DNA from: Diaphorobacter aerolatus
Lineage (GTDB): Bacteria > Pseudomonadota > Gammaproteobacteria > Burkholderiales > Burkholderiaceae_C
Reading direction: 5' to 3'
DNA length: 64,000 bases
Assembly: GCF_014489535.1 (NCBI RefSeq)
Contig: NZ_CP060783.1
Span: 372,001 to 436,000, forward strand
Shown: positions 52,700 to 61,935 of the stretch, piece after piece
Numbering within the stretch: the stretch's first letter is position 1
How the letters are laid out: each line of letters starts with the position of its first letter
Position numbers and translations under genes: made by a program
Notes under the pieces: generated by a model
What the model was told of the DNA's origin: nothing
Databases searched by the model: none
What the model saw: the letters and a program-made list of their open reading frames with translations, nothing else

Positions 52700-52720
52700 T
52701 CGCTGATCGCTGAATGAAGA

Positions 52721-52758
52721 AAGCCGCAGTCGATCAGGGTTGCGGCTTTCTTTTTTCA
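52721..52758 (+). terminator. Rho-independent terminator after pccA
   Basis: Perfect 10-bp stem GAAAGCCGCA / TGCGGCTTTC with a 12-base loop, followed by six T, 21 bases after the pccA stop. Confidence 0.9.
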
Positions 52759-52835
52759 AGCCATCAACGCATTCAACCCTTTGACCAAGCGCTTCGGCCT
52801 GGAATCGGTTACTGAGAAGAAAAGGGGGCGCAAAA

Positions 52836-53620
52836 ATGGAGACACTGCTGGTCTACGTGGCGCTTGGGGTGGGGGCGGGCCTGCTTGCCGGAATGCTCGG
52901 CGTGGGAGGCGGTCAGGTCGTCGTGCCCGGCCTGCTTTATCTCTTTCACGTGAACCATTTCCCTGAGCAGCATCTGGTGCATCTGGCGCTGGGCACGAGT
53001 CTCGCGACGATTGCCGTGACCTCGCTGTCGTCCGCGTGGTCGCACTACCGGCTCGGCTCCATCGACATTCCTTTGGCGCGGCGCATGGCGCCGGGGATCG
53101 TGGTCGGCGCGGTTATCGGTGGGCTGATGGCGGGATTGTTTCCCAGCCATGCGCTCAAGATCGGGTTTGGCGTGTTCCTGATTCTGCTGGGAGTGCAGAT
53201 GGCGTTCGCGCTCAAGCCGAGGCCGGGGCGCGATCTGCCGGGCAGCCTGGGACTGTCGATGGTCTCGGCAGCCATCGGCTGGGTCTCCGCCATCGTCGGC
53301 GTCGGGGCGGCAGCATGGTGGTGCCTTACCTCACCTGGTGCAACGTAGACATGAAAACCGCCGTGGGAACGGCTTCGGCTTGCGGCTTCTTTCTGGCAGT
53401 TGCGGGCATGGTCGGCTATGTGGCATCGGGCTGGAATGCGCCCGGTCTGCCCGAGTACAGCGTCGGCTATGTGTACCTGCCTGCATGGCTGGCGGTTTCG
53501 CTGCTGTCCATCCTGTTCACCCGCGTCGGCGCGACGCTCGCGCATCGCTTGCGGGTCACGAGTCTCAAGCGCATTTTCTCGGTCTGCCTGCTGGTTGCGG
53601 GCGTGCGCATCCTGCTTTGA
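52836..53620 (+). CDS. TauE/SafE-family sulfite or sulfonate exporter, one frameshift
   Basis: Inner-membrane permease of about 261 residues and roughly eight helices. The family signature GLLAGMLGVGGGQVVVPGL is in the first half and its repeat (IVGVGGGSMVVPYLTWC after repair) in the second. The G run 53304-53307 lacks one base. The substrate is inferred only from the family. Confidence 0.8.
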
Positions 53621-53688
53621 ATAGAAGGGGCGGTGTCTTCAATATCGGAGAATGCCCCTCTGCGCCTGCCATCTGCCCGTTCGTTCCC

Positions 53689-54510
53689 TTGAATAACACC
53701 GCCACCGCTCATTCGCCGAGGAAGATTCTCCAACCGCCGTGGCTGCGTGCGCTTTGCAGCGTGATCGGTATATTGCTGCTGGGTGACGCGCTCGTGCTGA
53801 TGATGTACGGGATGTTCAACGTCGGCATCATCGTTCCTGCCGTGACTGGCACGGCGCTGCTTTGCATGGTGATCTGGCGGGGCCGGATTTCGCTGGCGCT
53901 TGAGCGGCACGCGCTGCTGCGCCGTTTGTGGCGATTGGGATGGATGGTATTCGCCCTCTGGCTGATCAGCCTGCTCGCGTTCTGGCTGCGGATCGCGCAG
54001 CAAACGCATGACGACAAGCCTGCCGCAGCCGTCGATGCCATCATCGTGCTGGGCAGCGCCACGCGCGACGGTCAGCCTTCGCAAACGCTGGCGCAGAGGC
54101 TGGATGTGGCCGCGAGGCTGGCCAGGGCGCAGCCAGCCGCGCTGGTGGTGACGAGCGGTGGTGTCGATTTCGGCGAGGTCGAAAGCGAAGGCCGGATCAT
54201 GTCGCGTTATCTCGAGCAGAAGCATGGCATTGCGCCGCAGCGCCTGATCATGGAAGAGAAAAGCACCAGCACCGCGCTGAATCTTTCACTGAGCCTTGCA
54301 TTGCTGGCGGAACGCGGCGTCTCGTCCAATTCCTCCATTGCAATCGTCACCAGCGACTTCCACACGCTGCGCGCGCTCGGGATTGCGCAGAAGGCCGGAT
54401 TGACGAACGCACACACGGTGGGAGCGCCCACGCCGCTTTCGATCCGCTTCAATGCCTGGTTGCGCGAGTATTTTGCGGTGGCGAGCAGCTGGCTGCTACG
54501 CGAGTTCTGA
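53689..54510 (+). CDS. YdcF-like DUF218 membrane protein
   Basis: Protein of about 273 residues with three N-terminal membrane helices and a cytoplasmic or periplasmic DUF218 domain. Domain motifs: DAIIVLGSATRDGQPS, LVVTSGGVDFGEVESEG, EEKSTSTALN and VTSDFHTLRA. The TTG at 53689 is the best in-frame start; there is no strong ribosome site. Family members are linked to envelope polysaccharide or vancomycin sensitivity (SanA/ElyC). The exact role is unknown. Confidence 0.7.
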   Translation: MNNTATAHSPRKILQPPWLRALCSVIGILLLGDALVLMMYGMFNVGIIVPAVTGTALLCMVIWRGRISLALERHALLRRLWRLGWMVFALWLISLLAFWLRIAQQTHDDKPAAAVDAIIVLGSATRDGQPSQTLAQRLDVAARLARAQPAALVVTSGGVDFGEVESEGRIMSRYLEQKHGIAPQRLIMEEKSTSTALNLSLSLALLAERGVSSNSSIAIVTSDFHTLRALGIAQKAGLTNAHTVGAPTPLSIRFNAWLREYFAVASSWLLREF

Positions 54511-54602
54511 AAAGCACCGAAAATGCAGACTGACCGAGCGGCTGGCTGACGGATGGGCCGCAACCTTCACGAAGAATCATCAACCCAAGGAGTACTAATC
54601 AA

Positions 54603-55073
54603 ATGGCGAGCGAACAACGTCCTTTCCGCGTTTTGGGAATTCAGCAGGTAGCCATCGGCGGCACGGACAAGGCGCGCATGAAGACACTGTGGGTGGACAT
54701 GCTGGGCCTTGAACAGACAGGCACCTTCCAGAGTGAGCGCGAGAACGTGGACGAAGACATCCTCGCCATGGGCAAGGGCGCGATGAAGGTCGAGGTGGAC
54801 ATCATGCAGCCCATGGACATCGACAAGAAGCCGGCCGTGCACACCACACCGCTCAACCACATCGGCCTGTGGATCGACGATCTTCCAAGAGCCGTGGAAT
54901 GGCTCACGGCCAAGGGCGTGCGCTTTGCGCCTGGTGGCATTCGCCCCGGCGCTGCGGGTTACGACATCACGTTCCTGCATCCCAAGAGCAACGAGGAATT
55001 TCCGATTGCGGGCGAGGGCGTGCTGATCGAGCTGGTGCAGGCTCCTGCCGACGTCATCGCCGCTTTGGGTTGA
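54603..55073 (+). CDS. VOC-family protein, candidate methylmalonyl-CoA epimerase
   Basis: Intact 156-residue glyoxalase-fold protein. From memory its C-terminal part follows methylmalonyl-CoA epimerase closely: [18 protein letters not shown] with His86, then FLHPKS and GVLIELVQ with Glu143. At the usual first metal histidine (IDHVAYA type) it has IQQVAIG, with Gln15. The second ligand region is [15 protein letters not shown] precedes the ATG by 10 bases. The place two genes after the pcc/mcm operon favours epimerase. Lactoylglutathione lyase is the usual default name and cannot be ruled out. Confidence 0.6.
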   Translation: MASEQRPFRVLGIQQVAIGGTDKARMKTLWVDMLGLEQTGTFQSERENVDEDILAMGKGAMKVEVDIMQPMDIDKKPAVHTTPLNHIGLWIDDLPRAVEWLTAKGVRFAPGGIRPGAAGYDITFLHPKSNEEFPIAGEGVLIELVQAPADVIAALG

Positions 55074-55088
55074 AAGGAGCGCAGCAGA

Positions 55089-55508
55089 ATGTCCAGCCAC
55101 GTTGATCAGTTCAATACCGCGAGTGAGGGCACCTTGCCAGGTTTGCTCGGCATCCGCGCCGTCAAGGCCGCGCGCGGCGAGCTGCACACCGAAATGCCGG
55201 TGCGCGCCGAGCTTATGGCGCCCAACGGCTATCTGCACGCGGGCAGCCTCGTCACGCTTGCGGATACCTCATGTGGCTACGGTTGCCGTGCCATGCTGCC
55301 CGAAGGCGCGAACGGTTTCACGACCATCGAACTCAAGTCCAACCATCTTTCGACCGCCCGCGAGGGTACGGTGGAATGTGTGGCAACGGTCGTCCATGCA
55401 GGCCGCACCACGCAGGTCTGGGACGCCGTTGTCAAGCACCGTGAAACCGGCAAGACCCTGGTGGTGTTTCGCTGCACGCAGATGATTCTGTATCCAGTGC
55501 CCAGGTAG
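55089..55508 (+). CDS. PaaI-type hotdog-fold thioesterase
   Basis: Intact 139-residue acyl-CoA thioesterase. ELMAPNGYLHAGSLVTLADT holds the typical asparagine-glycine-histidine-glycine catalytic stretch. It starts 15 bases after the VOC gene with its own AAGGAG, so both are probably one transcript. The substrate is unknown; a CoA-recycling role fits the neighbours. Confidence 0.82.
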   Translation: MSSHVDQFNTASEGTLPGLLGIRAVKAARGELHTEMPVRAELMAPNGYLHAGSLVTLADTSCGYGCRAMLPEGANGFTTIELKSNHLSTAREGTVECVATVVHAGRTTQVWDAVVKHRETGKTLVVFRCTQMILYPVPR

Positions 55509-55523
55509 AGACCGCTGCCATTC

Positions 55524-55558
55524 AAGCCGATGCCCCGCTCGTCGGGGCATCGGCTTTT
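55524..55558. terminator. Strong terminator between convergent genes
   Basis: Perfect 14-bp stem AAGCCGATGCCCCG / CGGGGCATCGGCTT with a CTCGT loop and flanking T. It serves the thioesterase on the plus strand and may also stop the minus-strand hydrolase operon. Confidence 0.85.
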
Positions 55559-55587
55559 GGGGCGCGCTAACTCCATCGATCAACCAG

Positions 55588-56789
55588 TCAGTCAACGAAG
55601 CCGCGCTCCGCAAGCCACGCAAGACAGAGCGCTGCGGCTTGCTCGCGTTGATCGGGCTGGCCGATGAAATAGTGATTGGCGCCTTTCAGCACGGTAAAGG
55701 TTTTGTCCTTGGCGGGCACGGCGTCAAAGATCTGGCGCACATGGGGCTGCGGCACGGCGTCGTCGGCACTGTGTTCGATTGCAAGGAACGGAACCGTGAG
55801 CGATGCCGCGCAGCGCACGCCGTCCGCATGGGTGTCTTCCGGCGACCATTGCGAGAGCCAGGAACGCAGCGTGGAAAAGCGCGCAATGCCGATGGGTCCG
55901 TTGTTCACGGTTTCGGGAACGCCCATGAAACAGGTGCCTTCGGGACGGTCATTGGGCTCGATGCTGGCATCCAGAAATCGCGGGTCCGCGAGCGTGCGGT
56001 GTGTGACGAAGCCGCGCTCCACCTCATTGCCGCCGCGTCGGCGCAGCGCCGCCAGCGTTTCCTTGACCCAGTCCGTGCGGCGCTGAAGCCTCGCGCGTTG
56101 TGCGCTGCGAAAGTGCGCGAGGAAATCGGCATCGAACGGAGTGCGACGGTCGGGCGCGTAGAGATCAAGCTCCGGGTCGATCCGCTCGGGGTTGTTTTCG
56201 TCGAGCACGCTGGGATCGATCCACTCGGCCAGCATGCGCGCGCGCCCCGTGTGTGCCGCCTGGAAAATGAACGCGTCAGCCGCGGGCAGCCTGGTATTGG
56301 CAATGCCGCACGGATCGCCCGCCGCGGTCTTCTCGATGGTTGGTTTTTCTGCCTGCGACTGGTAGAGCAGCGACAGCGAGCCGCCGCCCGACCAACCGAT
56401 GATCACGACCTTTTCGTAGTTCCAGACCTCACGCGCATGGCGGATATAGGCCCGAGATCGAGCACCACGCTTTCCATGATCAGCGCGCTGTCGTTGCGCT
56501 GGTAGCGGCTGCCGGCGCACAGCACGTGCGCGTCCTGACGCGCGAGTTCGCGCGGCATGGGCAGAAGCTGTAGGGTCGTGGCCGGATGCATGAACACCAG
56601 CAGGGTTTTCGAGGGGCGCCCCACGGGCGTGTAGCGAATGCCCTCAAGGTTGACCGTTCCGAGCGTGCCGACGAATCCATAGACGTCCTTGTAGGCGTTG
56701 GTTTCGTTCAACTGAAGATGCACCCACTCGGTCTGCACCGCGTACTCGACGAGGCGAGTCCGGTCGTCGGATGTTCGTGCGTGCGTCAA
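55588..56789 (-). CDS. Alpha/beta hydrolase of the liv cluster, one frameshift
   Basis: Hydrolase of about 400 residues. The nucleophile elbow is GWSGGG (Ser). The later acid and His are probably in AIEHSADDAVPQ and LKGANHYFIGQ. The C run 56451-56453 lacks one base; restoring it gives VVLDLGAYIRHAREVWNYEK. The start is a TTG at 56789 with GGAGG 6 bases upstream, overlapping the stop of the VOC gene (TTGA). It is the last gene of the porin-liv-VOC-hydrolase string. The substrate is unknown. Confidence 0.72.
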
Positions 56790-57343
56790 GGCTGACCTCC
56801 TGAGGACGTTGGTTGGCCAGCGCTCGACGCCAGCCGGGCTTGCTTTTCGATGTTCCATGCGGCGCAGGCTTCGTGTGCTTCCTTGCGGTAGCGTTGATGT
56901 TCGATGGCGTCGGCCGTGTCGGTGGTGAGTTCGAGCCGGATGCCATTGGGGTCGAAGAAATAGATCGAACTCACGAAGCCGTCGTGATCGACCGGCCCGA
57001 TGACATCGATGCCTGCATCCACGAGCCGCTTGCGCGCAAGCTCGACCGCCTCGACGTTGTCGACCTTGAGCGCAAGGTGATTGGCCCAGCGCGGCGTGTT
57101 GGGGGAGGGCAGCGGGAGCGTGTTGTTGCCAAGGTCGAAAAACGCCACGCAGCTTCCGTCGTGCATCTCAAAGAACAGATGCACGTAGGGGCAGTGTTCC
57201 TGCGTGCTTGGAATGATGTCCTGGCGCACCACGTGGATCAGCGGCAGGCTGAGCAGGTCTTCGTAGAACCGGCGCGTCTCCTCGGCGTCCCGGCAACAGT
57301 AGGCAAAGTGGTGAAGCCCTCGAATCGGTGTGAATGCTTTCAT
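56786..57343 (-). CDS. VOC-family protein, possible extradiol dioxygenase or lyase
   Basis: Intact 185-residue protein with one glyoxalase/bleomycin-resistance module. Metal ligands appear to be His in GLHHFAYCC, His in ANHLALKVDN and Glu in GIRLELTT. The glycine-rich patch FFDPNGIRLEL is typical of fosfomycin-resistance or ring-cleavage relatives. The start has GAGG 8 bases upstream. Its place after a liv-type transporter suggests it acts on the imported compound. Confidence 0.7.
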   Translation of the reverse strand: MKAFTPIRGLHHFAYCCRDAEETRRFYEDLLSLPLIHVVRQDIIPSTQEHCPYVHLFFEMHDGSCVAFFDLGNNTLPLPSPNTPRWANHLALKVDNVEAVELARKRLVDAGIDVIGPVDHDGFVSSIYFFDPNGIRLELTTDTADAIEHQRYRKEAHEACAAWNIEKQARLASSAGQPTSSGGQP

Positions 57344-57390
57344 TTCAGTACCTCGTGAATGGATTCGGAATGGATATCGCCAGTTCCGCC

Positions 57391-58103
57391 TCAGGCGGAC
57401 GCGAAATAGAGTTGGGAAAGGTCTTCGCGCGCGGCCAGTGCCTCGGCGCGGTCGGCACAGACCACGCGGCCCTTGATGAGCACATAGGCGCGGGTGCTGT
57501 GTTGGAGTGCGATGTCAAGCTTCTGCTCGACCAGCAACATCGTCAAACCGGACTCCTTCAGGACCAGCAGCGCCTCGAGGATCAGTTGAACCACCTTTGG
57601 CGCGAGGCCCAGAAACGGTTCGTCGAGCAGCAGCACGCGTGGCCGGGACATCAGCGCCCGCCCGATGGCGACCATCTGCTGCTCCCGCCCGAGAGCGTTC
57701 CCGCAAGCTGATCGCGACGTTCCGCGAGACGCGGGAACAGCTTGAAGACACTCTCCAGACGCTCCGCGACGGTGTGCCGGTTGCGGTCCGCCAGGCGAAT
57801 GCTTCCCAGCATCAGGTTGTCGATCACCGACAACGGCGTGAACACGTGTCGGCCCTCGGGCACGAGCGCAAGGCCGTGCGCTACGATACGATGGCTGGGC
57901 ATTGCGAGCAGATACTCACCGTCCATGAGCACCTTGCCCGAACGCTCAGGGAGCGTGCCGGTCAGCGCGGCCAGCAGCGTGGACTTGCCGGCACCATTGG
58001 GGCCGAGCAGGGCCACGGTTTCGCCGCGATGCAGTTGCAGATCGACGCCGTGGATCACCGGCGTCATTCCCCAGCCGCCCGAAAGTGCGTGCACGTCAAG
58101 CAT
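57391..58103 (-). CDS. livF: Liv-type ABC transporter ATPase LivF, one frameshift
   Basis: ATPase of 237 residues for a branched-chain-amino-acid-type importer. Walker A is LLGPNGAGKSTL; LVPEGRHVFTPLSVIDNLML is LivF-like. The C run 57684-57686 (G run on the coding strand) lacks one base, restoring LSGGEQQMVAIGRALM before LLLDEPFLGLAP. It overlaps the end of livG by 8 bases. In such clusters the substrate is often an aromatic or aliphatic acid. Confidence 0.87.
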
Positions 58104-58880
58104 GATGTCGTCCTCCCATGTGGCCGAGATAGGCCTCGATCACGGCCGCATCCGCCTTGACGAACTGCGGGTCTCCGTCGGCAATCTTCTTTCCAAAGTT
58201 CAAGACCACGAGTCGTTCCGCCACATCCATCACGAGCGGCATGTCGTGCTCGATCAGCAGCACGGCGACACCTTGCCCGGCAACGCTGCGCACGATGTTC
58301 GCGAGATTCGCGCATTCGGAATGCGTGAGCCCGGCGGCGGGTTCGTCGAGCAGCACCAGCCTGGGCCTGGATGCGAGACAGCGCGCGACTTCCAGAAGCC
58401 GCCCTGACCGAACGACAGCGTGTTGACGTCCAGGTCCCGGCAGTGCGCAAGACCGACGAATTCGAGCAACTCCAGTGCGCGATCCCGTGCTCCCTGCTCC
58501 TCGCCGACGTGCTGGCGAACCTGGGTCAGCGTCTTCCAGAGCGGCCTTTGCAGGCGCGCGTGCATCCCCACCATGACGTTCTCGATGATCGACATTCCGG
58601 CAAACGGATGGTTGTGCTGAAAGGTTCGCGCGATTCCGCGCCGGGCGACCTCGTGCGTTGCTAGATGGTTCATCGGCACGTCGTCAAACAGGATCTCGCC
58701 GTCGGATGGCGCGAGCGCTCCCGCGATCATGTTGAACGTCGTGGATTTGCCTGCGCCGTTCGGGCCGATCAGGCAGACGATCTCTCCAGCGTGTACCTCG
58801 AGATCGAGCGCGGAGACCGCGTGCAATCCGCCAAAGCTGCGCGACAGATTTCTCGTCCTGAGCAGAACGGGAGTGCTCAT
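58096..58880 (-). CDS. livG: Liv-type ABC transporter ATPase LivG, one frameshift
   Basis: Partner ATPase of 261 residues. Walker A is LIGPNGAGKSTTFNMIAG; the LivG region ARTFQHNHPFAGMSIIENV is present. The C run 58400-58402 lacks one base; restoring it gives LSFGQGRLLEVARCLASRP before LVLLDEPAAGLTHSE. It overlaps livM by 4 bases. Confidence 0.87.
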
Positions 58881-59809
58881 GATCGGCCTCCGATGTGCTT
58901 GAGGCGCTGGCCCAGGCCGATCAGCCCGCGAGGCTCGAGCAGCACGATCAGCACCACGACGACACCAAACACCAGCACGTGGTAGTGGCCGATGACCGGA
59001 GCCAGATAGAGCGGCAGTGCAAACACCAGCACGGCACCGATGATCGCTCCCCACATGCTGCCGACACCGCCGACGACCACGGCGAACAGCAGCAGAAACG
59101 AGTATTCGACGCCGAATGCGGCAGGATTCACGTTGCGATCAACGAACGCGTAGCACATGCCTGCGGCTGCGGCCATGACACTCGTGGCCATGTAGGCAAC
59201 GACCTTGGTGCGAACCACGTCGATGCCCATGGCTGCGGCGGTGTTCGGGTCATCGCGCACGGCTCTGCAGGCGCGCCCGAAATACGAACGATCAAGCGCG
59301 CGCAGGGCGGCAACGGTGCCGAGCAGCAACACGGCGATCACGGCGGTGAACGGAAGCCCCTCTGCGCGGATGCCGAATACCGACGGCACGGGGTAGTTGG
59401 CCAGTCCATTGGCCCCGCCGGTCAGCGACCCACCCTCGTGCTGCAACACGGTGACCAGTTGGGCGAGCGCGAGCGTTGCCAGCGCCAGGTAGAACCCGGT
59501 CAGTCGCGTCGAAGGGATGGCGACCGCCAGTGCGATCAAAGCGCACAGAACCAGCGCCAGCACGGCGGCCACGGACACCGGCAGTCCTGCCTGATAGCTG
59601 AGAATCACGACCGAGTAGGCACCCAGGCCGTAGAAGGTGAAGTGCGAGAACGCAAGCTGTCCCGCCACCCCAAAGAGAAAATTGAAGCTCAACGCCATGG
59701 AGACCCAGATCAGCAGCTTGCGGTACACATCGGTCTGGTAGGGGCCCATGGGAATGGCGATCACCACCAGCACCAGCAGAAGGCAGAAATAACGGATGCT
59801 GGTTTTCAT
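58877..59809 (-). CDS. livM: Liv-type ABC permease LivM
   Basis: Intact 310-residue permease with about ten membrane helices. FGVAGQLAFSHFTFYGLGAY and the RAVRDDPNTAAAMGIDV coupling loop are typical of LivM. Its start overlaps the livH stop. Confidence 0.9.
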   Translation of the reverse strand: MKTSIRYFCLLLVLVVIAIPMGPYQTDVYRKLLIWVSMALSFNFLFGVAGQLAFSHFTFYGLGAYSVVILSYQAGLPVSVAAVLALVLCALIALAVAIPSTRLTGFYLALATLALAQLVTVLQHEGGSLTGGANGLANYPVPSVFGIRAEGLPFTAVIAVLLLGTVAALRALDRSYFGRACRAVRDDPNTAAAMGIDVVRTKVVAYMATSVMAAAAGMCYAFVDRNVNPAAFGVEYSFLLLFAVVVGGVGSMWGAIIGAVLVFALPLYLAPVIGHYHVLVFGVVVVLIVLLEPRGLIGLGQRLKHIGGRS

Positions 59810-60690
59810 CGTCCTGCCTCCGCGCGGCCCAGCAGGCCATGGGGTTTGAACAGCAGGATGCCGATGAGCAGCACCAGCGGCACCGCCATCGCGAGCCCCG
59901 AGGCGATTGGCAGATAGCGAATCGCCAGTTGCTCGGCAAGGGCCAGGACGATTCCACCGATCAGCGCGCCGGACACCTTGGTCGCGCCACCAATCACGAG
60001 TGCCGTGAAGCCCTGGATCGCCAGCGGCAGTCCCATCATGTAGTGCGCCGAGGTCATCGGTGCCACCAGCAGGCCCGCAAGCCCTGCGACCATGGCACCT
60101 GCCGCGAACGACAACGAGGTCACGCGTGAAAGCCGTATGCCCATCAAGGCTGCGGCGCGCCGGTTCATGGCGACGGCAGCGAAGGTCTTGCCGATCAGGC
60201 TGCGCTCAAAGAACAACCACACCCCGGCGAACACCACGAGCGTGACGACGATGGTCAACAGGCTTTGGCAGCTTCCCGCGATCGGCCCGATTTCAACGCG
60301 GCCAAAGCCCAGGCCAGGCGGGACGTTGTAAGGGTCCGGGCCGAACGCGAGCGACAGGCATTCGCGCACCACCACCAGCATGCCGAGCAGCACCAGCACG
60401 GCAGCCAGCGGCGGCGCCTGGCGCTCGATGAGCGGACGGATCACCGTGCGTTCCGTGGCCCAGCCGGCGGCAAACATGAAGACCAGAACGGTCAGCGTGC
60501 CCACCATGTATGGCAAGTCGAACCGCGACAATGCGAGATAACCGGCGAAGGCTCCTAGCGCCGCCCATTCGCCGACCGCAAAATTGATGATCCCGGTTGG
60601 CCGTGTGATCAGCAGATAGGACAGTGCCATCAGCCCGTAGATGCAACCGCTTGCCGAGGCGCTTACCAGCAACTCAAGTAGATCCTGCAT
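59806..60690 (-). CDS. livH: Liv-type ABC permease LivH
   Basis: Intact 294-residue permease. LMALSYLLITRPTGIINFAV near the start and AVAMNRRAAALMGIRLSRV in the coupling loop mark LivH. It starts 12 bases after livK. Confidence 0.9.
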   Translation of the reverse strand: MQDLLELLVSASASGCIYGLMALSYLLITRPTGIINFAVGEWAALGAFAGYLALSRFDLPYMVGTLTVLVFMFAAGWATERTVIRPLIERQAPPLAAVLVLLGMLVVVRECLSLAFGPDPYNVPPGLGFGRVEIGPIAGSCQSLLTIVVTLVVFAGVWLFFERSLIGKTFAAVAMNRRAAALMGIRLSRVTSLSFAAGAMVAGLAGLLVAPMTSAHYMMGLPLAIQGFTALVIGGATKVSGALIGGIVLALAEQLAIRYLPIASGLAMAVPLVLLIGILLFKPHGLLGRAEAGR

Positions 60691-60702
60691 GTGGGTGCTC
60701 TC

Positions 60703-61869
60703 TCAACGTGTGCCGACGTGCATCACGCGACCGGCCTTGTCGCCCTCATACACACGCACGACCAGCCCGTTCGGGTCGAAGCCGGTCCGCTTGCCGGGCG
60801 CAAATGCGTATTGGGAGCCCTTGGCACCCACCACGCCGGCATACCCCTTGGTTGCCTGCATGGCGTCCCGCACCCTGGACTTGTCCGTGCTGCCAGCCCT
60901 GCGAATCGCATCCGCCACCAGCATCATTCCGTCATAGCCGTAGCCGCTCAGGTTGTCGGGCTCGCTCCCATGGGACTTCGCAAAGGCTGCGACATAGCGC
61001 TGTGTTTCCGACTTTCCGGGATCGACGGCATCGACGAAAGAGACGCCATCGAGAAGTCCCTTGGCGACCCTTGGGTACTGAGACGAAGAGAGATTGAAAT
61101 TTCCGAGAATCGGAGACTTGAGTCCCAGCAGTCGGTAAGAGCGCAGCATCAGCGTGTTCTCGGGAACCAGCACACCGGTGAAGAAGATGGCATCGGGGTT
61201 GGACGCGCGAATGCGCTGCATCTGTGCGTCGGCGCTGTTGGCACCGCGTGGTACCACCTCTTCGCTCACCACCTGGATATTTTCGGCCTCGATTCCACTT
61301 TTGAATGACTGCTGCGTAAGCTGTCCCAGCGCCGTGTTGTCACCAATGAGGGCGACACGCTTATAGGCCTTGCTGCGCGCGAACGCCAGAAGGGTCTTGA
61401 TCTGCGCGGAACCCAGCGGGCCGGTCTGCCAGAAATTCGGGTTGGCAATCTGGGTGGTGAGCGTGTCGCCGCTGTTGCTCGGCGTGATGTGCGGCGTACC
61501 GGTTTCCACGGTCACCGACTGCGCCTGCTGTGTAGCCGAGGTCAGCGAGATGGAGAGTATGAACGCGGCTCCCGAATCGACGAGCTTTCTCGCGGCGGTG
61601 GCGGACAGGTCGGGGCGGCCTTGGTCATCTTCGATCAACAACGTGACCGGTTGCCCGAGAATGCCGCCCGCGCCGTTGATTTCTTCCGTAGCAAACTCGA
61701 CGCCCTTCAGCACCGGGTCTGAATAGGCCTTGGCGGGGCCGACGCGGTCGGTGATGACGCCGATCTTGATGGGCGAGGGCGGGGCGGCAAGGCTGCCACC
61801 GGCCACCATCGCGGCGAGGGTGAATAGGGCCAGGCGCCGCTTCATGGGTATTGGTGATAGGTATCGCAT
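60703..61869 (-). CDS. livK: Periplasmic substrate-binding protein of the liv cluster
   Basis: Intact 388-residue solute-binding protein (type 1 periplasmic fold). A signal peptide ends near GGSLAA; mature IKIGVITDRVGPAKAYSDPV follows, then the GRPDLSATAARKLVDSGAAF hinge region. AGGAG lies 6 bases before ATG 61869. The ligand is unknown; related proteins bind branched-chain amino acids or aromatic and short-chain acids. Confidence 0.87.
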   Translation of the reverse strand: MRYLSPIPMKRRLALFTLAAMVAGGSLAAPPSPIKIGVITDRVGPAKAYSDPVLKGVEFATEEINGAGGILGQPVTLLIEDDQGRPDLSATAARKLVDSGAAFILSISLTSATQQAQSVTVETGTPHITPSNSGDTLTTQIANPNFWQTGPLGSAQIKTLLAFARSKAYKRVALIGDNTALGQLTQQSFKSGIEAENIQVVSEEVVPRGANSADAQMQRIRASNPDAIFFTGVLVPENTLMLRSYRLLGLKSPILGNFNLSSSQYPRVAKGLLDGVSFVDAVDPGKSETQRYVAAFAKSHGSEPDNLSGYGYDGMMLVADAIRRAGSTDKSRVRDAMQATKGYAGVVGAKGSQYAFAPGKRTGFDPNGLVVRVYEGDKAGRVMHVGTR

Positions 61870-61898
61870 GTTTGTCTCCTGTGCTGATTTTTTCGCAT

Positions 61899-61914
61899 GC
61901 TGGCCGTGGCCAGC
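61899..61914 (-). repeat. Hairpin between porin and livK
   Basis: GCTGGCC, GT, GGCCAGC: a tight GC-rich stem in the 66-base gap. On the transcribed strand it has no T tract, so it is more likely an RNA-processing or stability element than a full terminator. Confidence 0.4.
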
Positions 61915-61935
61915 CTTGTTCATCGACTTCGAGTT

